From an uncultured Ruminococcus sp. (GTDB lineage Bacteria > Bacillota > Clostridia > Oscillospirales > CAG-382): a DNA stretch of 12,373 nucleotides. The stretch is from positions 1 through 12,373 of the forward strand of contig CACZRJ010000117.1 in assembly GCA_902783535.1 (NCBI GenBank), given 5' to 3'. The notes under the pieces are model-generated. The model made no database searches, was not told the origin of the DNA, and saw only the letters and a list, made by a program, of their open reading frames with translations. Made by a program: the position numbers and the translations under genes. Below are positions 1 through 5,927 of this stretch, piece after piece (positions within the stretch are counted from its first letter, which is position 1; each line of letters begins with the position of its first letter).

Positions 1-147
1 AGAACATGTTGGCTTGATAGGCTTGTAATCATACTATCATCTCGAACAGACAAAGTCAAGAGGACTGGGGTATAGGTCGGCGTCAACTTTCGCCGCGTCT
101 TCCGTTCCTTCCGGCCCGCTTTTTTGCGTTCTTTTTCGCTTACGGTC

Positions 148-176
148 TTGCAGTTTGTTTTCGTTTGTGATATGAT
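148..176 (+). promoter_or_regulatory. sigma70-type promoter for the lipoprotein-nnrD-alr operon
   Basis: A TTGCAG -35 box (148-153) is separated by exactly 17 bp from a TATGAT -10 box (171-176). This is a good match to the housekeeping consensus. Transcription would start near 183 and leave a leader of about 70 nt before the ATG at 256. The leader contains a GC-rich stem (CCGCGC 204-209 with GCGCGG 223-228). A GGAG ribosome site at 245-248 lies 7 nt before the start codon. Bases 1-147 hold no convincing gene; they are probably the tail of an upstream intergenic region. Confidence 0.7.
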
Positions 177-255
177 TTTCGGAAGAAAGAATGCGGATTC
201 CGGCCGCGCGGACGCTCTTCCGGCGCGGGCCGCTTTCCGGGAACGGAGTTAATAT

Positions 256-1344
256 ATGGAACAGCTTCATCACATTCCCACGAGAACCCGCTTCGCTTCC
301 GCTCTGTCGCGTTTGCTCTGCGCGCTTTTGTGCGTGCTGATCCCGGTCTGCGTTTCCGCGGCGTGCGGCGCGGGAACACCGGGCGAATCCGTCCCGGCTC
401 CGGCAGACAGTTCCGCGCAGGACCTTTCGCTTCCTTCCTCGGAAGCGGAGAAACCCGAATCCAGTATCGCAGAGGAGGTCTCAGAAATGGAAAGCACCGC
501 CGACCCGAACATGGTCCCGCTCCCCGACGACGCGCAGATCTTCACGAATCTCGATTACAAAAACACCGGAAAAATGGGCGACAACGACGGTCCCGCCGTC
601 TGCTATTACACCAGGCAGGGATACAAGAAAGCCTCGATGGACGTCCTCTTCAGCCAGCTGAAGATCAACACGGTCCGGAAAGACAGAAAATTCGTCAACG
701 CGTACATTTTCCTCGGCTGCGACATCTACATGGGCGGCTGGGTGAACTGCTTCGACACCGGTTTCTGCTGGTCGGGCGCGAATCCCGCATGGCATCTCTT
801 CTACAACATTTACGACACCGGGGACACGAAACAGAAAAAATGGTTTGAATCGTCCGTCCGGCTCAGCCCCGACCACGACTACCGGCTGACGCTCGACACG
901 TCCGAAGAGGACGGCAAGGCGACGATCGTCATTTACGACATCACCGACGAAAAGGAAGCGGACCGCAAGACGTTCTCCGTGAACCATCTGAAAGCCGACG
1001 GATCGAACACCGCGTATCTGATGGACTTCGCGCTCGACTATCCCGACAACGTCCGGATGGATCCCGACGGAAAGCCGACCGAGGACTGGGAGAAGATCAC
1101 GCTGTACAATTCGGACCGCAACCTGTACATGCGGAACCTGCTGGTCCGGAACACGGCCGTGCTTCCGTCCGGCGCCGAAGAAATGATCCCCTGGACGTCC
1201 GACCTCAACAGCGCCCGTTCCCTCTGGCCGGACAAATCCCTGAAACAGGTCGACTACAAGTGCACCTGGCTGATGGAGCTTCCGTCCGAAAACGGACTGA
1301 GCTTCCGCGTCGACCTGGACATGAACCGGCACGAAGAGCAGTGA
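256..1344 (+). CDS. secreted lipoprotein of unknown function, first gene of the nnrD-alr operon
   Basis: The 362-residue product is not one I recognise. Residues 1-36 form an export signal: Arg residues at 10, 12 and 19, a hydrophobic core rich in Leu/Cys/Val, then Ser-Ala-Ala-Cys, which resembles a lipobox and suggests lipid attachment at about Cys36. Residues 37-80 are Ser/Pro/Glu-rich and low in complexity, a typical tether. The remaining ~280 residues are rich in Trp, Tyr, Asp and alternating hydrophobics, with a segment around 'MGGWVNCFDTGFCW', which suggests a beta-sandwich, possibly carbohydrate-binding (inference only). The start is supported by GGAG 7 nt upstream and by the signal peptide beginning there. 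The stop overlaps the GTG start of the dehydratase gene in a GTGA arrangement, so the two are probably translationally coupled. In Bacillus subtilis a lipoprotein gene (ydcC) also sits beside alr; I see no evidence of homology to it. Confidence 0.8.
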   Translation: MEQLHHIPTRTRFASALSRLLCALLCVLIPVCVSAACGAGTPGESVPAPADSSAQDLSLPSSEAEKPESSIAEEVSEMESTADPNMVPLPDDAQIFTNLDYKNTGKMGDNDGPAVCYYTRQGYKKASMDVLFSQLKINTVRKDRKFVNAYIFLGCDIYMGGWVNCFDTGFCWSGANPAWHLFYNIYDTGDTKQKKWFESSVRLSPDHDYRLTLDTSEEDGKATIVIYDITDEKEADRKTFSVNHLKADGSNTAYLMDFALDYPDNVRMDPDGKPTEDWEKITLYNSDRNLYMRNLLVRNTAVLPSGAEEMIPWTSDLNSARSLWPDKSLKQVDYKCTWLMELPSENGLSFRVDLDMNRHEEQ

Positions 1345-2216
1345 ACGCCGTGAACGCATCCGTGCCCTGCTCTCCGGAAAAGATCACTCCTTCCGTCCTC
1401 GAAAGGCTCCTTCCCCGCCCGGAAGACTCCCACAAAGGGACGTTCGGCACGCTCACCATGCTTTGCGGCTCGCCCATGATGCCCGGCGCGGCGGCGCTTG
1501 CCGCGTACGGAGCCCTGCGGAGCGGCGTCGGCCTCGTCCGGATCGCCTGCCCCGCGGAAGTCAGGACCGTTCTGCAGGCCAGACTGGCGGAACCCGTCTG
1601 GATCCAGCCGGAATCCTGCGCGGACGGAAAAAGCACCGCCTTTCTCGCCGGCTGCGGCCTCGGCCGCTCCTCGGACGGTCTGCTCCGGTCGCTCCTTCCC
1701 CGGATCACCTGTCCTTCCGTATTTGACGCGGACGCGATCAGATTTTTAGCGTCCGACCTGCCGTTTCTCCGCTCGCTGGGGGCGCCGTTCATTCTGACGC
1801 CGCACCCCGGAGAGTTCTCCGCCCTGACCGGGCTGTCCGCGGAAGAGATCCGTTCCTCCCGGGAACGCCTGGCGTCCGAATTCGCTTCCTCCTTCCGGTG
1901 CACGCTCGTTCTCAAAGGACACCGGACGGTGGTCGCTCTGCCTGACGGGCGGACGTTCGTCAACGAAACGGGTTCATCGGCGCTCGCGAAAGGCGGAAGC
2001 GGAGACGTCCTCGCCGGACTGATCGCCTCTCTGCTCGCGCAGGGACAAGACTGCGCCGACGCGGCGATGATCGGCGTCTACGTCCACGGACTCGCCGGAG
2101 ACCTTCTTGAAAAGAAATACGGGCCGCGCGGAGTCCTCCCGAGCGACCTTCCCGCCGTGTTCGGCAGGATCCTGAACCATCCGAAAACAACCGAAAGCGA
2201 GGCAGAATGCCTGTGA
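1341..2216 (+). CDS. nnrD: ADP-dependent NAD(P)H-hydrate dehydratase, stand-alone YjeF C-terminal type
   Basis: This cytosolic metabolite-repair enzyme dehydrates S-NADHX and S-NADPHX, the damaged hydrated forms of the reduced cofactors, back to NADH and NADPH using ADP (or ATP). The 291 residues show the ribokinase-like family signatures in order: KGTFG at 32-36, the Met/Ala-rich 'SPMMPGAAALAAYGALRSGVG' region, LTPHPGEF at 152-159, and GGSGDVLAG from 218, whose Asp222 is the expected catalytic base. The epimerase half (NnrE) found in fused YjeF proteins is absent, so the repair epimerase must lie elsewhere or be missing. The frame is open back to an ATG at 1260, but those 27 extra codons lie inside the lipoprotein gene. 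GTG 1341 gives the usual N-terminus and a 4-bp overlap; GTG 1350 and GTG 1362 are alternatives. Its end overlaps alr by 10 bp. Confidence 0.92.
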   Translation: MNAVNASVPCSPEKITPSVLERLLPRPEDSHKGTFGTLTMLCGSPMMPGAAALAAYGALRSGVGLVRIACPAEVRTVLQARLAEPVWIQPESCADGKSTAFLAGCGLGRSSDGLLRSLLPRITCPSVFDADAIRFLASDLPFLRSLGAPFILTPHPGEFSALTGLSAEEIRSSRERLASEFASSFRCTLVLKGHRTVVALPDGRTFVNETGSSALAKGGSGDVLAGLIASLLAQGQDCADAAMIGVYVHGLAGDLLEKKYGPRGVLPSDLPAVFGRILNHPKTTESEAECL

Positions 2217-3337
2217 CAACTCAGCGCGTCCGGGTCCAGGTCGACCCGAAGATCCTTCTACATAATTACGAACTCATCAAACGCACCGTTCCGGACGGCT
2301 GCGGCGTCATCGCAGTCGTCAAGGCGGACGCCTACGGACACGGCGCCGTCGGCGTATGCAAACTGCTTCACGAAGCGGGCTGCGGGTACTTTGCCGTCGC
2401 CTGCATCGAGGAGGCCGTGTGGCTGCGCGACAACGGCGTCGAGGGGAACATCCTCATCCTCGGCAACACCGACCCGTCCTACGCGGAGCAGCTTTGCGAT
2501 CTGGACCTCATCCAGACGATGGACTCCGCCGAATACGCCCGCGCGCTTTCCGCGCGGATCCCGTCCGGGAAGACCGTCCGTGTGCACGTCAAGATCGACA
2601 CGGGCATGTCCCGTCTCGGCATCTACTGCCACCGTCCGGAAGACATCCCGTTTGCGGCGGACACGGTCGCTTCCGTCGTGCGGACCGAAGGCCTCTCCGT
2701 CTGCGGCATATTCACGCATTTCGCTGACAGCGACGGTCCCTCCAGAGACTTTACGCTGCAACAGTTCGCGGCTTTCAAGGGGCTGCTGGACGAACTCGAG
2801 TCCAGAAAGATCGACGTCGGACTGCGTCACTGCTGCAACAGCGCGGCCATCCTGCGTTTCCCCGAGATGCATCTGGACATGGTCCGCGCTGGCCTGATCC
2901 TTTACGGTCTGCTTCCGTCTCCGGAGTGCGAAAACATCGGACTCCGCCCGGCAATGAAACTCATCGCGCGCGTTTCCGCCGTACGCAGGATCCGCGCCGG
3001 CGACACCGTTTCCTACGGATGCGCCTACAAAGCGGAAAAGGATATGACGATCGCGGTCCTCTCCATCGGATACGCCGACGGGCTGCCGCGCATGCTTTCC
3101 GGCAACCTCACCGTCAACGTCAACGGCGCGGAGGTGCCGCTCATCGGGCGGATCTGCATGGACCTCTGCATGGCCGACGTGACCGGGATCCCCTGCGAAG
3201 CGGGAGACGAAGCAGTCGTCTTCGATTCGGCGGAAAAGATCGAGGAGATCGCCGCGAAACTCGGGACCATCAACTACGAAGTCATCTGCCTGCTCAAGAA
3301 GCGTGTCGCGCTGGAATACAAAAACGGGGAAAACTGA
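2207..3337 (+). CDS. alr: alanine racemase, PLP-dependent
   Basis: The enzyme interconverts L- and D-alanine in the cytosol and supplies D-Ala for peptidoglycan crosslinks. The 376-residue length is typical of the fold-type III family. Visible active-site elements are the PLP Schiff-base Lys39 in VVKADAYGHG; Lys129 in VKIDTGMSRLG, the position that is carbamylated in the Geobacillus enzyme; the opposing catalytic Tyr270 in VSYGCAY; IGYADG after it; and Met318 in GRICMD. INYEV near the C-terminus matches the inner-gate tyrosine region. All expected residues are present, so it should be active. The ATG at 2207 lies inside the end of nnrD, 10 bp before its last base, with GAGG at 2199-2202 four nt upstream. 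This overlap and the terminator that follows make alr the last gene of the operon. Pairing of nnr and alr genes is common in Firmicutes. Confidence 0.97.
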   Translation: MPVTTQRVRVQVDPKILLHNYELIKRTVPDGCGVIAVVKADAYGHGAVGVCKLLHEAGCGYFAVACIEEAVWLRDNGVEGNILILGNTDPSYAEQLCDLDLIQTMDSAEYARALSARIPSGKTVRVHVKIDTGMSRLGIYCHRPEDIPFAADTVASVVRTEGLSVCGIFTHFADSDGPSRDFTLQQFAAFKGLLDELESRKIDVGLRHCCNSAAILRFPEMHLDMVRAGLILYGLLPSPECENIGLRPAMKLIARVSAVRRIRAGDTVSYGCAYKAEKDMTIAVLSIGYADGLPRMLSGNLTVNVNGAEVPLIGRICMDLCMADVTGIPCEAGDEAVVFDSAEKIEEIAAKLGTINYEVICLLKKRVALEYKNGEN

Positions 3338-3364
3338 CCTTCCGATGCTGTTTTTCCGTCAGAA

Positions 3365-3427
3365 AAGGGCTGTTTCAAAACCTGACATTTCAGTCAGGAA
3401 CTTAAGCGGCTCTTTTTTCTTTTTTTG
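3365..3427 (+). terminator. intrinsic terminator of the alr operon
   Basis: A long two-part hairpin begins 27 bp after the alr stop codon. The outer stem is AAGGGCTGTTT (3365-3375) with AAGCGGCTCTT (3404-3414), 11 pairs including G-U wobbles. After an unpaired A-rich internal loop, the inner stem is CCTGAC (3381-3386) with GTCAGG (3393-3398) around an ATTTCA loop. The stem runs into a nearly continuous T-run (3413-3426). Its left arm also pairs as an inverted repeat with 3662-3676. Confidence 0.8.
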
Positions 3428-3446
3428 CTTGCCGGGAACATCCGTG

Positions 3447-3473
3447 GTTTTCATCGCGGAACGAGATGAAAAC
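3447..3473. repeat. perfect 9-bp inverted repeat (hairpin)
   Basis: GTTTTCATC (3447-3455) pairs perfectly with GATGAAAAC (3465-3473) around a 9-nt loop. It sits just after the alr terminator. There is no T-run after it, so it is not a second classical terminator. It may be an operator or part of a structured RNA. Confidence 0.5.
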
Positions 3474-3485
3474 TTAACATCCGGA

Positions 3486-3521
3486 CATTTGCATGTAATT
3501 ATGAAGAAACATATGCAAATG
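3486..3521. repeat. perfect 9-bp inverted repeat overlapping a weak promoter-like pair
   Basis: CATTTGCAT (3486-3494) and ATGCAAATG (3513-3521) are perfect inverted copies separated by 18 bp. The same stretch contains TTGCAT (3489-3494) and TATGCA (3512-3517) spaced 17 bp, a weak sigma70-like pair on the plus strand. If it is functional, transcription would start near 3524 and could run to the hairpin at 3634-3676. The two readings (operator, promoter) are not exclusive, and both are tentative. Confidence 0.35.
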
Positions 3522-3560
3522 ATTTGAGCGTCAAAAGGGCATCTGTGAAGACGCGGCACA

Positions 3561-3609
3561 CCGAAACGATCATTTTTAGACGGGTTTCGGTTTGGTCCGT
3601 CGAAAAATG
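3561..3609 (+). ncRNA. candidate structured RNA with interleaved (pseudoknot-type) stems
   Basis: CATTTTTaGACG (3571-3582) pairs with CGTCgAAAAATG (3598-3609), 11 of 12 pairs around a 15-nt loop; T3570 and A3610 can extend the stem. Inside that loop, GTTTCGG (3584-3590) is the exact complement of CCGAAAC (3561-3567), which lies upstream. The two stems interleave, so they either form an H-type pseudoknot or compete. A terminator-like hairpin follows at 3634-3676, so a plus-strand RNA of roughly 160 nt is conceivable. On the minus strand the same elements would lie in the 3' region after the neighbouring gene's terminator. I do not recognise any known RNA family here. Confidence 0.3.
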
Positions 3610-3633
3610 AGCCAAAACTATACCATGAAAAGA

Positions 3634-3685
3634 GGCTGTTTGAGCCCTGCCGAAATAGGCGGGTTTTCAAACAGCCACTTTTTGC
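3634..3685. terminator. bidirectional intrinsic terminator for the converging transcripts
   Basis: GGCTGTTTGA (3634-3643) pairs with TCAAACAGCC (3667-3676). An inner stem CCTGCC/GGCGGG with one wobble closes a GAAATA loop. On the plus strand it is followed by ACTTTTTGCGTTTTT. On the minus strand it begins 15 bp after the stop codon of the gene ending at 3691 and is followed by a short T-run (TCTTTTC). It most plausibly ends the minus-strand gene and also blocks readthrough from the left. Confidence 0.75.
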
Positions 3686-3690
3686 GTTTT

Positions 3691-5646
3691 TCAGTTCTTC
3701 CCGCCGTCCGCGTTCTTTTTCCGCCTGATCAGCAGGGCGGAAACGACGACGACCGCTGCCAGAACGGCGATGCCGATGCCGAGGAGGAGCGGCGCCGGAA
3801 CTCCGGATCCGCCGCTTTCGCTCACGGAAGGTCCGGAAACGACGTCGTCCGTCGCTTCGGAAGGACGTTCCGACGGCTCGTCCGGCGGCGCGGACGCGTC
3901 GGGATCATCCTGTCCGGAGCCGTCCGAAACCGTATTCCCCGTTCCGCTTTCAGCGCCTGATTCCGTTCCGGAATTCCCGGCCGGACTGCTTTCGGAGACA
4001 TCGCCGGAAGGATCGTCCGACGATCCCTCGCTGACCGGATCGTCCCCGGAAGGCTCTCCGGACGGTTCTTCGGAAACGTCTGCGGACGTCTCTTTAGATG
4101 TCTCTTTGGAAGTCTCTTTAGATGTCTCTTTGGAAGTCTCTTTGGAAGTCTCTTTGGAAGTCTCTTTGGAAGTCTCTTTGGAAGTATCTTTGGATGTTTC
4201 TTTGGATGTTTCTTTGGATGTTTCTTTCGAAGGTTCCGAAGACGTCTGCGCGGAATTTCCGCCGGAGTTCTCCGACGTATTTCCGGACGACTCGCTTCCG
4301 CCCTGTTCCCCGGACTTCATCAGGGAAAGCAGATCCGCGACGGCGACCATCAGGTGTCCGGACTCCGCGTTGTAGAAAGGATACGGATGACCGGTCTTGA
4401 TGTATTTCCTGTCCATCCCCCGGATGAACCGCTCGGCCGTTTCGAAGTCTTTCATTCCGACGACCCCGCGAAGAAGGATGGACCACGGGAACGTATCGCT
4501 TTTCAGGTCGACGGAAGACCAGTCCTGCCCGGAGACGCCGGTCTTGCAGTAAGCTTCCTTGAATTTCCCGTATACGGTCTTCGCCCGTTCCGAATCCGGG
4601 TCGTCGACGCCGAAGACCACCGGGAACAGCTGGCAGGAGCCCTGCGGATAGAAGACGGAGAGATCCGCGTTTCCGGTCGGCTTCCCGTTCTCGAACACGC
4701 CGGAATACCAGCATCCGGCGGAAGCGCTGTAGAGTCTCGAAATGATCGCGGACTGCACTTTTTTCGCGAACGCCTTGGCCGATTCCGCCTTTTCCCTGTT
4801 GCCGATCCTGCGGTAGAGTTCCTCGGCGGCGGTCAGGCCGCGGTAGACTTCGCAGTTGTCCATCAGGTAGCAGACCATGTAGTTCGGCTTCGCGCCGGTC
4901 AGTCCCAGTCCCTTCACCTCGGTCGCGCGCATGACGTTCACGAGCGTGTCGACGACCTGCTCCTTGTCGATGATATATCCGGAATCGAAAGTGTCCGCGT
5001 ATTCCAGTAGCAGTTCCAGAAACACGGCGGCATAGGAATCCGTGGAATCGTAATCGTACGGATTGTTTTTCGGATAGGACGCGGAATAGGCGTCGTGCAG
5101 CGTGACTTCTACGATCCTCCCGTCGGACGCATTGCGGAAGATGAAATAGTCATAGACCGTCCCGGCGAGCCCGTTCAAGTCGCTTTCCTTCGTGTTCATG
5201 TGTGCGAGATACCATTCGAGGTAGTTCAGAACGACCGACTGTCCGTTCGTTTTTCCTGCTTCAGACTTCCCGAGCGCTTTGCATGCGCGGACGACGCCCA
5301 TGCAGGCGAAGTCGGAGAAATACGACACCATGCGGGACGACGGCCAGGAACGGTAAACGGACGCAGGAATGCCGTCCACTTCGGGCAGGCTGAGACCGCC
5401 GCGGCCTCCGGACGACAGCTTTCCGTCCGGGATGGCTCCGTTGGACAGCTGAATGGACGCGACATACGCGATCTCCTTTTTCAGGAGATCCGACAGCTCG
5501 CTCTCCGTCAGCGTGAGACTGATCCCGCCGTCCTCCGCCTTCCCCGACGCGTCCGGCAGAAGCGAAGCGGCGAGCAGGGCGAACAGGGCAAGGCAGCAGA
5601 ACAGGACCCGGAGCAGCCGGGAAAAAGAAAATGCCGATTCGCGCAT
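3691..5646 (-). CDS. membrane-anchored surface protein with a six-hairpin-glycosidase-like domain and KETS-repeat stalk
   Basis: This 651-residue exported protein has four parts. Residues 1-~36 are a signal peptide (Arg10/Arg13, then a Leu/Ala core). Residues ~45-440 are mostly helical, with regularly spaced helices and conserved-looking stretches such as GLAGTVYDYF, YDSTDSYAA, NYMVCYLMDN and DTFPW. This recalls (alpha/alpha)6 'six-hairpin' glycoside hydrolases and lyases, with the paired Asp of YDSTDSY as candidate catalytic or binding residues. Family assignment is inference and I cannot name a GH family. Residues ~450-615 are a Ser/Thr/Glu/Pro/Asp-rich stalk that includes twelve K-E/D-T-S units at ~472-519. 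Residues 620-640 are a hydrophobic membrane segment followed by RRKK, a stop-transfer anchor without an LPXTG sortase motif. The protein should therefore stand on the outer face of the membrane, with the domain lifted through the wall. AGAGGG lies 5-6 nt before the ATG. It is transcribed divergently from the dockerin protein. Confidence 0.85.
   Translation of the reverse strand: MRESAFSFSRLLRVLFCCLALFALLAASLLPDASGKAEDGGISLTLTESELSDLLKKEIAYVASIQLSNGAIPDGKLSSGGRGGLSLPEVDGIPASVYRSWPSSRMVSYFSDFACMGVVRACKALGKSEAGKTNGQSVVLNYLEWYLAHMNTKESDLNGLAGTVYDYFIFRNASDGRIVEVTLHDAYSASYPKNNPYDYDSTDSYAAVFLELLLEYADTFDSGYIIDKEQVVDTLVNVMRATEVKGLGLTGAKPNYMVCYLMDNCEVYRGLTAAEELYRRIGNREKAESAKAFAKKVQSAIISRLYSASAGCWYSGVFENGKPTGNADLSVFYPQGSCQLFPVVFGVDDPDSERAKTVYGKFKEAYCKTGVSGQDWSSVDLKSDTFPWSILLRGVVGMKDFETAERFIRGMDRKYIKTGHPYPFYNAESGHLMVAVADLLSLMKSGEQGGSESSGNTSENSGGNSAQTSSEPSKETSKETSKETSKDTSKETSKETSKETSKETSKETSKETSKETSKETSADVSEEPSGEPSGDDPVSEGSSDDPSGDVSESSPAGNSGTESGAESGTGNTVSDGSGQDDPDASAPPDEPSERPSEATDDVVSGPSVSESGGSGVPAPLLLGIGIAVLAAVVVVSALLIRRKKNADGGKN
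4091..4234 (-). repeat. 12 tandem copies of a 12-bp unit encoding Lys-Glu/Asp-Thr-Ser
   Basis: The plus-strand unit is TCTTTGGAAGTC, in phase, running in twelve consecutive copies. Units 1 and 3 read TCTTTAGATGTC. Units 9-11 share the variant TCTTTGGATGTT. Unit 12 is degenerate (TCTTTCGAAGGT). Because 12 is a multiple of 3, gain or loss of units keeps the frame and only changes stalk length. Grouped variants indicate recent duplication by slippage or unequal exchange. The array is AT-richer than the rest of the gene. Confidence 0.93.
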
Positions 5647-5678
5647 AACGTCCCTCTCTCATCGTATCTTTTCCTTGG

Positions 5679-5707
5679 ATTTTATCATCCGGATAACGAA
5701 AATGCAA
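5679..5707 (-). promoter_or_regulatory. sigma70-type promoter for the anchored surface protein
   Basis: Read on the minus strand, TTGCAT (5707-5702) and TAAAAT (5684-5679) are separated by exactly 17 bp. Transcription would start near 5672, giving a ~25-nt leader with the AGAGGG ribosome site before the start codon at 5646. Confidence 0.7.
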
Positions 5708-5719
5708 TATGTTTTCGTT
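5695..5719. promoter_or_regulatory. candidate operator: 8-bp inverted repeat over the minus-strand -35 box
   Basis: AACGAAAA (5695-5702) and TTTTCGTT (5712-5719) are perfect inverted copies with a 9-bp centre. The element covers the minus-strand -35 hexamer and extends just upstream of it, so a bound dimer would be expected to block RNA polymerase. LacI-type and other dimeric repressors use sites of this size, but no LacI gene is in the window. A match of this size can occur by chance in a window this long; its position over the promoter is what makes it notable. Confidence 0.4.
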
Positions 5720-5740
5720 TCCTTTTCCCATTAGATTTCC

Positions 5741-5783
5741 AGTAAATTTGGACAGGATGCACAATTCCAAAGAGTAAATTTGG
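5741..5783 (+). promoter_or_regulatory. pair of 11-bp direct repeats in the divergent promoter region
   Basis: AGTAAATTTGG occurs at 5741-5751 and again at 5773-5783, 32 bp apart start to start, about three helical turns, so both copies face the same side of the DNA. Around the second copy lies ATTCCA (5764-5769) inverted as TGGAAT (5784-5789). AraC-type activators typically bind direct repeats, so these are candidate sites for the AraC-type regulator encoded at 10098-12284. That link is inference. Confidence 0.4.
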
Positions 5784-5846
5784 TGGAATCCATTGAAATG
5801 GCACAAAAATCAAAAAACCGGGTACAAGAAAGCAAAAATCGGGCAC

Positions 5847-5874
5847 TTTTCATTGCACGCGCGCGGGATATAAT
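5847..5874 (+). promoter_or_regulatory. promoter for the dockerin phosphoesterase gene
   Basis: A perfect TATAAT -10 box (5869-5874) has only a poor -35 candidate, TTTTCA (5847-5852), 16 bp upstream. Transcription would start near 5881, leaving a ~47-nt leader. A strong -10 with a weak -35 is typical of promoters that need an activator, which would suit the direct repeats 65-125 bp upstream. Confidence 0.55.
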
Positions 5875-5927
5875 GGGAGCAGAAAGAAAAGAAAATATCA
5901 TTCAGAAAGGTTTTTGGGTGCTGACTT

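Larger units (their letters stand above)
3368..3676. mobile_element. possible MITE-like non-coding element with 15-nt inverted ends
   Basis: The gene-free gap 3338-3690 is markedly more AT-rich than the genes on both sides. It begins with GGCTGTTTCAAAACC (3368-3382) and ends with GGTTTTCAAACAGCC (3662-3676), which are inverted copies with one mismatch in 15. Between them lie several further inverted repeats and no credible gene. Terminal inverted repeats, ~300 bp length, compositional contrast and lack of coding capacity fit a miniature transposable element. No clear target-site duplication is visible, since both flanks are A/T-run rich. The alternative is simply two unrelated terminators sharing a common local sequence family. 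Only the copy number in the genome would tell. Confidence 0.35.

Noticed and set aside
156..166. The 11-mer TGTTTTCGTTT shared by the first promoter and 5710-5720
   Set aside because: Shared 11-mers are expected several times by chance in 12 kb, and the copies sit at different places relative to their promoters.
37..273. Small minus-strand frame (78 codons) at the left edge
   Set aside because: It runs across the good promoter at 148-176 and the start of the lipoprotein gene, and its product has no features of a real protein.
1260..1340. Upstream ATG extension of nnrD
   Set aside because: The extra 27 residues lie in the lipoprotein gene and do not match the family. GTG 1341 gives a standard 4-bp overlap.
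481..1359. A 292-codon antisense frame over the lipoprotein gene
   Set aside because: Composition is typical of a complement frame, and the plus-strand frame has a promoter, ribosome site and signal peptide.
3770..4375. Plus-strand frame encoding a VSLEVSLE-type repeat
   Set aside because: It is the complement of the KETS tandem array. The minus-strand reading gives a coherent stalk between a secreted domain and a membrane anchor.
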